A DNA stretch of 64,000 nt from contig OY282560.1 of the NCBI GenBank assembly GCA_958295665.1, positions 88,326,311 to 88,390,310 of the forward strand. The letters are read 5' to 3'. The notes under the pieces were generated by a model. The model was not told where the DNA came from and made no database searches. It worked only from the letters and a program-made list of their open reading frames with translations. The DNA comes from Tipula vernalis (lineage: Eukaryota > Arthropoda > Insecta > Diptera > Tipulidae). Position numbers and translations under genes: made by a program. Shown here piece by piece: positions 57,424 to 64,000 of this stretch (position 1 is the stretch's first letter; each line of letters starts with the position of its first letter).

Positions 57424-57968
57424 TGTAACTATTTCGAGATTAGATTTAGTTTGACCTTCCCCCTAGGGGGGAATGCTACCACGACTTAATCCCGGTGCTC
57501 GAGTCGGGTAGAGGAATTTGGTCATGGGGGTTGGTAGCTCCCCTTAAGATCTAGTTAAGGTCGTGTTAGAGAAAAATGTGGTCGATAACAAACAAAGGAC
57601 AGGAAAAATTGGAAAATAAAATAAGAAAAAAAAAAACGGATCAACCACATTTTTCTCTAACACGACTAGTTTTCCTCCTCCCCAAACAAAAACAATTTCC
57701 AAGTGATAGGCCACATTTTTTTTAACCATGTGGCTCCGTTGTTTTTTTATTTCAATGGCCTACTTTTCCATTTTCTTTGGTTGTTATCGACCACCTTTTT
57801 CTCAAAAACGACTTTAACTAGATCTTAAGGGGAGGTACCATGCCCCACGACCAAATTCCTCTACCCGACTTGAACACCGGGATTAAGTCGTGGTAGCAAT
57901 GCCCCCTTAAGGTAATTGTTGTAACGACTTGATTTAGGTCAAACTAAATCCAGTCGCAAACAGTTACA
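57424..57968 (-). mobile_element. 545-bp LTR-like unit with arms of about 175-200 bp forming an inverted repeat
   Basis: The unit begins TGTAACT and ends AGTTACA, like an LTR, and abuts the primer binding site. Its two halves are also long inverted copies. The left arm (57424 to about 57598) and the complement of the right arm (57968 back to about 57770) share GATTTAGTTTGACC, TGCTACCACGACTTAATCCC, GTCGGGTAGAGGAATTTGGT, CTCCCCTTAAGATCTAGTTA and GTGGTCGATAACAA in order. The right arm has about 25 extra bases. A second inverted pair (about 57562-57586 with 57641-57665, around GTTAGAGAAAAATGTGGT) and a small hairpin near 57708-57733 lie inside. It is either an LTR with palindromic structure or a fold-back element at an LTR position. 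Confidence 0.75.
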
Positions 57969-59216
57969 ATACCGACACTTTGTTTGCTAGGTGTACCTAC
58001 CAAAAAAAACTCCAAAATATAAAACCAGAGTGCTTTGGTCGGTGGTGTGCCTTGGTAGCAAAGCTTCATGCAGTATGCCTGTTTATTTTATTCAAACAGT
58101 AATTGACGATTGAAGATCACTGTTTCCACCTAGCGGAAATGTTTTAATTGAGCTACCTGATAATTTATGGTTTAAGATTGCCGATAAAAGAATTTTTTTT
58201 ACCTAATTTGCCATTTTACCGATAGGGACCTAAACACACTGGGTTACTCTGTGTAGCGCGCTCTCTTGTGGTGGATTGAACTATTTGGAGAAATATCGTT
58301 GAGGCAACCAAATCCCCTCATGAAATGTAGCGCCAGAACTTGGAAATAGATTACATAGTTTAATTCAAATTTTATTTCTACTGAATGTTAAAATTTGTTT
58401 TTTATGAAATTGTGAGGAAAATCTCAATCGATAATTTGGTTGTTGGGATAAATTAGAACAAATTAAATTCCAATTTTTACCATGCAGCACACGTCGCACA
58501 TCATTTTTATGAAATATCCTGGTTTATACCTGAAATATACAGTTTTGCCAAGATCCATCTTAATTGGCGTTTTTTTTTTTGAGGCATATCGTAGTTCAAT
58601 TTCAGTTAGGTTTATTCCGGAACTTTTTCTAAAAATCATTAGGGAATCTTATTTTAAAGCCAGTCTTCATTATATCGGAAAAATAAATTTAGATTCCCAT
58701 TTCGATCGCACATTCTGTTTTGAAATATCGTGTTTCATGTTTCAGCCGTACATTCTCGATTTGCCAGTGTATAAGGTCAAACATTAAAGGGAAATGGCGA
58801 AAGGCTTGAGAGTGCTTTCAGCCTCATAAGCGAAAACAGAAACCAACTTATAAACAGTCACAAATTTATGTACCAAAATGGTAACGATTTGACCTTATGG
58901 AACGAAATCATTTAACCTTATAATAACGCTCTTGCAATGAGGAGCAAGAGTGATAATTGTATATTTTTCACTCCCGCTCCCACTTGATGAACTAAAATTA
59001 ACACTCCTGTAGAGCGAATTTTTTTACGGTTTGTTTGTTCGATTTGAGAAGGCGAGGTATAAATTTGACGATTTGGATTTGTTAGATAATCGGGATTACT
59101 AGTCCCTAATCTATAAACATAGCATAAATGCAAGCTTTAAACTTGACTGACTTGATTACTAACAGTTGAATGCTACATTATTAATTATTCATTTATTTTT
59201 TATTCTAACATTATAG
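57969..59216. other. Non-coding end of phosphatase intron 3
   Basis: No element was recognised. The 101-codon frame at 58482-58787 shows no family resemblance. The stretch ends in the TATTCTAACATTATAG acceptor of exon d. Confidence 0.55.
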
Positions 59217-59352
59217 TGATGGTGGCGGGCGATCTGGTGTATATTTAGCAATTGATGCAAATATGGAATTAGCCGAGGAAGAGGATTGTTTTCATGTATA
59301 CGGATATTTAAAGAGATTGCGACAATCACGAAAAGGCCTTATAGAAAATGTG
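59217..59352 (+). CDS. Receptor-type protein tyrosine phosphatase, exon d with the PTP signature loop
   Basis: A 136-bp exon from acceptor ATTATAG to donor GTAAGT. Its first base completes an Asn codon with exon c, giving HC-N-DGGGRSGV, the P-loop with both the nucleophilic Cys and the phosphate-binding Arg. A Gly-Gly-Gly-Arg-Ser-Gly loop is seen in D2 domains of R2B-type receptor PTPs; that parallel is from memory. It continues YLAIDANMELAEEEDCFHVY and GYLKRLRQSRKGLIENV and ends in phase 0. The next exon, with the Q-loop, should follow to the right but was not found before 64000. Confidence 0.95.
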
Positions 59353-60101
59353 GTAAGTAAATAAATTTCAGTAACACAAATTACTCATCATAATGAAGAC
59401 GAGACTCATAAAAATTGATTTTCAATTTTCCACACACACACACATTTATACAAACAAACTAACTATGCACGTTTATATTAAAAAACTTTACATTTTGGTT
59501 TCTTCCTAATTTGAATAAAATATTTAGAATATAAGTTTCTATCAAAATAGTTTTATTTCGGTGGTTATGGCTTTTCAACCCTGAATACAAATTATGTATG
59601 CAAGCAGAACAGAATTAATGTACAGTTATTTTGTTCTTTCGTCTCCCGGCATAATATTTCCCAGAAGTACATAGTTTAAATTGAACATGAAAAACATAAA
59701 ATTGTTCTTGATTTTATGTTTTAAAAGAAGTGAATTTATGACAAAAAAAAAAATGTTGCAACATTTAGCAACTGTATAACTGGAAGAGAAACAAAAAAAG
59801 TTTTGTCTTGTGTATAGCATACTTGATACATAGTTGCTAATGGAATTTGAGATCAATAAGCATTAAGTAATTATGTAAACAGAACATAGTTTTTATATAA
59901 CATGTACTCTGTTGCTCAATATCTCTATAAAAATGATATTAAATATTAAAGTATTTTGTATATTTCTGTCAAATGCTCAATTCAACTAGAAACTGTTCCT
60001 TTTTTTCAATTTTTAATAATTAATGTGTAATGGAAAATTTGTTGAAAAATATTTAACATCCTGAGGCAGAACATGCAACTAGCTCGATAAAATAATATGT
60101 A
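59353..60101. other. Start of the intron after exon d
   Basis: GTAAGT donor, then AT-rich DNA with a short CA run near 59430-59443. No coding sequence recognised. Confidence 0.6.
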
Positions 60102-60241
60102 CAGGATGGGCCAATAAAAAGTGAAACTACATTTTCCAACGCAATTGTAGTTATTAATGGAATGGAAACTTCGACCAACAAAAGTTACCTCTTCCCATAT
60201 TTATTCAGGTCTATGGGATTTATTTTTATTGGTACACCCTA
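60102..60241. mobile_element. mariner-type MITE, 140 bp
   Basis: The left end CAGGATGGGCCAATAAAAAG and the complement of the right end TAGGGTGTACCAATAAAAAT are imperfect inverted repeats of about 20-22 bp. Both are flanked by TA (60100-60101 and 60242-60243), the target duplication of Tc1/mariner elements. There is no coding content. Confidence 0.75.
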
Positions 60242-60845
60242 TATACCTTAGTAGTTATAGATTATTATTGTTATTGGATAAAATTGTTCGTTCTCATGAA
60301 ACGAAATGAAATCGACTGAATAAAAAATTTAGCTGACAATCAACAAATATAAATAGATATTATCTGCTACATTTTACATTCTGTGAGTTTTTATAAGATT
60401 TAGTCAAATTATTAGGGTCACATTGAATTCCATCGGGCATGTCAAATCGTAAAATATACCCACAAAAAAATACTTTGTTCAAAAAATATGTGTCCGAAAC
60501 ATGTGATAAATATTTTTTTTGTACTAATTTTTGACATTTATTTGAAAAAACCGCACACACCCAAATTATCATAGTCAATTCCTACGATAATTTTTGACAT
60601 ATACAAAATTAATTCATTATGTGATTGATGTAATCGTAGTCGCCTTAGCGTTTTATTTCAAAGAAATTTGTTTTCCTCTTTCGCGGGACCGTGATTTTAA
60701 TTATCTGGCCGTAATTTTTATTGTCAAATTAAATTGCTTAATTATGTATTAATAAGTGAAATAGTTTAGGCCAATTTCCTATTACTGAGGATGTTTATAT
60801 CTGTGTTTTCGCAATACTTCGCTGGCAATGCCATTATTAACAATG
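60242..60845. other. Non-coding stretch between two mariner-type elements
   Basis: AT-rich, no recognised gene. It ends in TTATTAACAAT directly before the mariner element. Confidence 0.5.
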
Positions 60846-60847
60846 TA

Positions 60848-61778
60848 AAGGGTGGTCCATCTAACGTTTGCAATTTAATTTTGCTCTAAATTCAAAGACG
60901 AATAAATATTTTTCAAAGCGGTTTGTTTTATTAGAAAGAGTATACATTGCCATTAAGTATGGAACACAATTTCATTCAAATGACTTCCACGGCTGGCTTT
61001 AAAGTACCCCATTCTGTCAACCCAATTTTTCATAACATTTTCGATTGTATGTGCTCCTATCTTATCAATAGCAGCTTCGATTTGATGTTTCAAGTCTTTG
61101 ATAGTATCTGGATGGTTAGCGAACTACTTATCCTTAATGGCTCCTCACAAAAAAAAAATCCAACGGAGTCAAATCGCAGCAGTGTGGTGGCCAATTGACA
61201 TCTTCGTTACGGCTGATTATTCGATCTCCGAAGATGGTATGCAAAAGAATGTTTGTTTCGTTTCCTGTGTGACAAGTTGCACCTTCCTGTTCAAACCAAA
61301 TATCGTGTGTGTCCTCCTCTTGAATTCTGGGTAGCAAAAACTCGTTTATCACCAAATAGTCATTCGTTGTGGATGCATCGGCTTCTCCATGGTTACGTGT
61401 AGATTTTCTGAGACCCAAATGCGATAATTTTGATTGTTGGCATAAATGTCTGTACGCGCTGTAAATGCACATTCACGTGTTGTTTGTCTAATAACAATCC
61501 AGTTTCACATACTCGCTTCAGAAATTAACCCAGAAATTGCTTTGTAGGCATTTCATTTCTATTGAATTTTCCATGTAAATTTCTTCCAGGTTGGGTAGAA
61601 GACTCACCACTTTGAAAGTAAGTTTTCAATATTTACCAATTTTATTCAAGCGTAAAGCGGCCTATTTCATAAATGTCAAACATTAAACTAATTTTCTGTC
61701 ATAACACGAATGACGTAAGTATTGCCAGACTCGAAATAACCGATTGCTGAAATTGCAAACGCTAGATGGACTGTCCGT
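60848..61778 (-). mobile_element. mariner element, internally deleted
   Basis: The left TIR (about 60848-60876) carries GGTCCATCTAACGTTTGCAA and the right TIR (about 61750-61778) the complement of AGTCCATCTAGCGTTTGCAA. TA dinucleotides sit just outside (60846-60847 and 61779-61780). The minus strand encodes the C-terminal half of a transposase. At about 930 bp it is several hundred bases shorter than a full mariner, and the N-terminal DNA-binding half is missing. Confidence 0.85.
60947..61472 (-). pseudogene. mariner transposase, catalytic C-terminal half
   Basis: Frame 61472-61134 contains DYLVINEFLLPRIQEED, DIWFEQEGATCHTGNETNIL and VNWPPHCCDLTPLDFFF. In this lineage the second acid box reads WFQQDGATCHTA. 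Here the Asp is a Glu (EQEGATCH). The third-acid box is intact (SCDLTPLDFF type). After a frameshift in an A-run near 61150 the coding continues toward 60950. It would cut and paste the element; the altered Asp and lost N-terminus make it inactive. Confidence 0.85.
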
Positions 61779-61780
61779 TA

Positions 61781-62014
61781 TTAACAATCAAACGAGTTAG
61801 CATTTCGTTCTCGACCAATTCTTAAGATACGCCACTATCTAGTTACAATATAAAAGCGAGCCATGAACCTTACTTTTGTGTATATCACTTTATTTAAAGT
61901 GAGACAACAAATGTATGAGGTGGGGAAATTTGTCAAAACCCCACTAGACAATTGTGAATGTATGTATTTAAATTAGTACTAAAAATATTTATCACAGGTT
62001 TCGGACACAGTCTA
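61781..62014. other. Short non-coding stretch
   Basis: Begins with a second TTATTAACAAT (61778-61788), matching the left flank of the mariner. Otherwise unremarkable. Confidence 0.5.
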
Positions 62015-62126
62015 ATGCTGTGTTTCTTATTTCGGATCTAATCGATCTGAGTACTAAAAATCTGTGTTTTAGTACAGTGCTGTTTAGTACTCAGATCGAT
62101 TAGATCGGAAATAAGAAACACAGCAT
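62015..62126. repeat. Near-perfect inverted repeat with 42-bp arms and a 28-base loop
   Basis: The left arm 62015-62056 starts ATGCTGTGTTTCTTATTTCG and the right arm 62085-62126 is its complement with one mismatch. The loop 62057-62084 contains TGTGTTTTAGTACAG. It would fold as a long hairpin if transcribed. It may be a MITE made almost only of its two ends. GTACTAAA words recur on both sides (61975-61982 and 62157-62180). Confidence 0.9.
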
Positions 62127-62259
62127 AAATATATTCAATAAAAACGTTTTAGCCTTGTACTAAATAATGTATGTACTAAAAGTAAAAATTATGAAAATAG
62201 TTTATCTAAATTTGTATCTGTAAAGTTCTCGCCTCTGCTCAGAACTTGCATATTTGATG

Positions 62260-62727
62260 ATTATTAAGATTACCACTGGTGGGGTCTTAATAATCTTGAG
62301 AATGAAATAAACACAAAATTGAAGGTAAATTTATTCTGATTTTTCTATTTCATTTGCTCGACTTTTTATACAAAATTTATTACGTTATACACAGAAACAA
62401 TAAAAGTATAACGTCTAGTAAGCATTTAATATTGGCTTTGCCGGAAAAACGGTGTTGTGTGACACAATACAAATAAAAAGCAAATTATTTAATTTAGTTA
62501 TATGACCTGTTGTATGATTCACGTTATTTAATGAATTGGTAACAACATACTCCCGGGCGACTGTAATTCTAGCGGCGTTGGTTATTGATGGCGAACTCAG
62601 GCTACGCCAAGCTCGCTTCTACGTTTGGTAGTGGGGAGGGTGCCCTGTGGCTACCGGATGTTCTTTTTCTACACATGCGTCTTATGCCTCAGTTGACTGC
62701 GATCAGTACGCCGCTCCAAATGACTAT
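62260..62727 (-). other. 3' end and probable LTR of the env-bearing element
   Basis: Past the env stop the minus strand has a GC-richer 150-base stretch, then AT-rich sequence with TATAAAAAG near 62370 and AATAAA words near 62312-62322 and 62385. These fit the promoter and polyadenylation region of an LTR, but neither LTR end could be fixed, because the second LTR lies outside the window. A short inverted pair, GATTATTAAGA and TCTTAATAATC, lies at about 62258-62295. Confidence 0.4.
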
Positions 62728-63960
62728 TCATATGTGGTGTACGCCTTGATTCGGTGCAAGAAATGCGATTTGGTTTTTTAAATCTCTTGTTGTTGGCGCG
62801 GTCAGAAACTTGATTTGCTGATATTCTATAGTCTTGTTCTGGATTTGCGCATTGAATTCCTTTAAATGCTCTCCTCCGTGTAGAAGACCGGGTGAATTCT
62901 GAAATGCCATAGTGACGTTGCTGTGATCTATCCCAGTGGCTATGATTAGTGACTCAGCATCCCTTAGCATGCATCCTGGGCTTATCTCCACTAGCCCGGA
63001 TCCATGGAACTTGTGCGGTTGAATAGAGGAGTCACGGGTAACATCGACTGCGGTTTCCTTGGCTATGACATATATCCACTGGTTTGGGGTGTGAAGCTTG
63101 ATCCAGTGGTTGGTTCTATTTACTGCTCTGCTATTGCACACGGTATTGATTTCGTTCTTCCGCTGTAATAGGGCTAATTCTCATTTTCCTTGGTCGGCCA
63201 TTGTATTCTTAACTGGCGAAAGTTTGCACAGAAATTGGGTTGGTTGGAAAACTTGGCAGCGGTCCACATCTTCTCTTGTTAATGTTGTGAAGTGCTCTCG
63301 TCGGTCGTCTATGGCCAGGTACTCGGCCGTTCTGATGATGTACGACTGGGTAGTACCGTGATTGATATCTGGAACCGGAATTACCGCTAGTAATGTGTAG
63401 TCCCACGTGAAAGAAAGCGGTAGTGTGAGTTTAATAATTATACTCTGCTGTATTACTCTGGTTCGTGTTTTCATGCTTTGGTACACGTGAGTAAGGTCGT
63501 GGAGATTGTGTCCCAGGATGGTAATGGAGGCCGGCACGTGTTGCCGAATTAACTGCAGCTCCCTGTATAACTGAGCTGGTGTAAGTATAGCTGGGTGTAT
63601 GATTCCACGATGAGCATCATAAGCCACGTCAAGCAGACCCTGTTGGGTATCCTCCAGATTTCTGATGACTAGACTCAATTCAAGTATGTTAAGTAGTATC
63701 GACCGAACTCTGTCCTCGTATGTTCGGTATTCCTGAAGTTCCGACATTTCCTGTCAGAGGTGATTTTGCTTCCTTATCAAGCTGTTTATTGATGTTAGGG
63801 TGAGATTTATATTGTGTTTTACCAATTTAACGGTATTATCGATCAAGGTTGTTTGATTTTTCACTAGTGACAGTAGGTGGAGCTCGTTGTTGTTAATTCT
63901 TTCGAACCGATCTTCATATTCGCTGGCCTCTCGTTGGGTGAGTATTCCAAACATGTCCCC
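62728..63960 (-). pseudogene. Errantivirus-type env, C-terminal part, partial at window edge
   Basis: Three minus-strand frames follow one another: 63954-63754, 63747-63181 and 63141-62728. The first starts in the segment just after the cleavage site and contains a leucine/asparagine heptad region, as in the fusion subunit of F-like Env proteins of insect gypsy-group elements. The second is helical with several hydrophobic patches. The third contains Cys and N-glycosylation sites. A stop or frameshift separates each pair. The surface subunit and all of pol would lie to the right of 64000. It is described from order and composition; no membrane anchor could be located with confidence. Confidence 0.68.
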
Positions 63961-64000
63961 TAGTATGACGCCAGTCGTGTCTCCGAAACCTCACTTCACA

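Noticed and set aside
57424..57968. Two LTRs of head-to-head proviruses
   Set aside because: A primer binding site is found only on the left side; the right flank at 57969 has none.
58482..58787. 101-codon + strand frame between the LTR-like unit and exon d
   Set aside because: It lies in intron 3, begins without good context and resembles no exon of a phosphatase or element protein.
1..64000. CRISPR arrays, bacterial operons or rRNA genes
   Set aside because: Introns, LINEs and transposon types are animal; no regularly spaced repeats or rRNA sequence were seen.

Overview
This window is a stretch of insect nuclear DNA, most likely from a higher fly (Diptera, Brachycera) with a large, repeat-rich genome. 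That rests on the AT-rich background and on the mix of elements: BEL/Pao, Ty1/copia, an env-bearing Ty3/gypsy (errantivirus-like) group, R1-clade and LOA/I-type LINEs, Helitrons, mariner/Tc1, and PIF/Harbinger with a MADF partner. The species cannot be fixed from the sequence.

The only convincing host gene is a protein tyrosine phosphatase domain on the + strand, in four exons (45261-45425, 45494-45766, 45832-45998, 59217-59352). Splice sites and codon phases agree across the joins. The third intron is 13,218 bp and interrupts the active-site loop codon. The domain resembles a receptor-type PTP but has lost the WPD-loop aspartate and the KNRY tyrosine, while keeping the HCxxGxxRSG loop. No upstream or downstream exon of the gene was recognised, so most of the window is probably intronic or flanking DNA.

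Layout. 1-8.8 kb: a decayed Helitron piece, a minisatellite, a MITE and AT-rich DNA. 8.8-13.3 kb: a decayed BEL/Pao element, a second Helitron piece and a mariner fragment. 13.8-17.8 kb: 5'-truncated LOA/I-like LINE copy A, with a TTAGG-type tail. 20.7-21.5 kb: a non-autonomous PIF/Harbinger-type element with a TTA duplication. 21.5-29.3 kb: a copia element fused in frame to an R1-clade LINE, a GTCT microsatellite and a short retroposon with a 13-bp target duplication. 29.7-34.7 kb: nested TIR elements and large AT-rich palindromes. 35.9-40.9 kb: LINE copy B, nearly complete at the 5' side but cut off at the 3' side. 41.8-43.4 kb: a PIF/Harbinger transposase and its MADF partner, converging. 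Intron 3 of the phosphatase: two BEL/Pao elements meeting tail to tail, a Tc1 fragment, and an LTR-retroelement remnant that has gag and part of env but no pol, bounded by a 545-bp palindromic LTR-like unit with an adjacent primer binding site. 60-64 kb: a mariner MITE, a mariner element, a 42-bp-arm hairpin and the 3' part of another env-bearing element running off the window.

Almost all retroelements lie on the minus strand, antisense to the phosphatase. None of the element genes looks intact. Boundaries of old copies are approximate, since everything here was read by eye without database searches.
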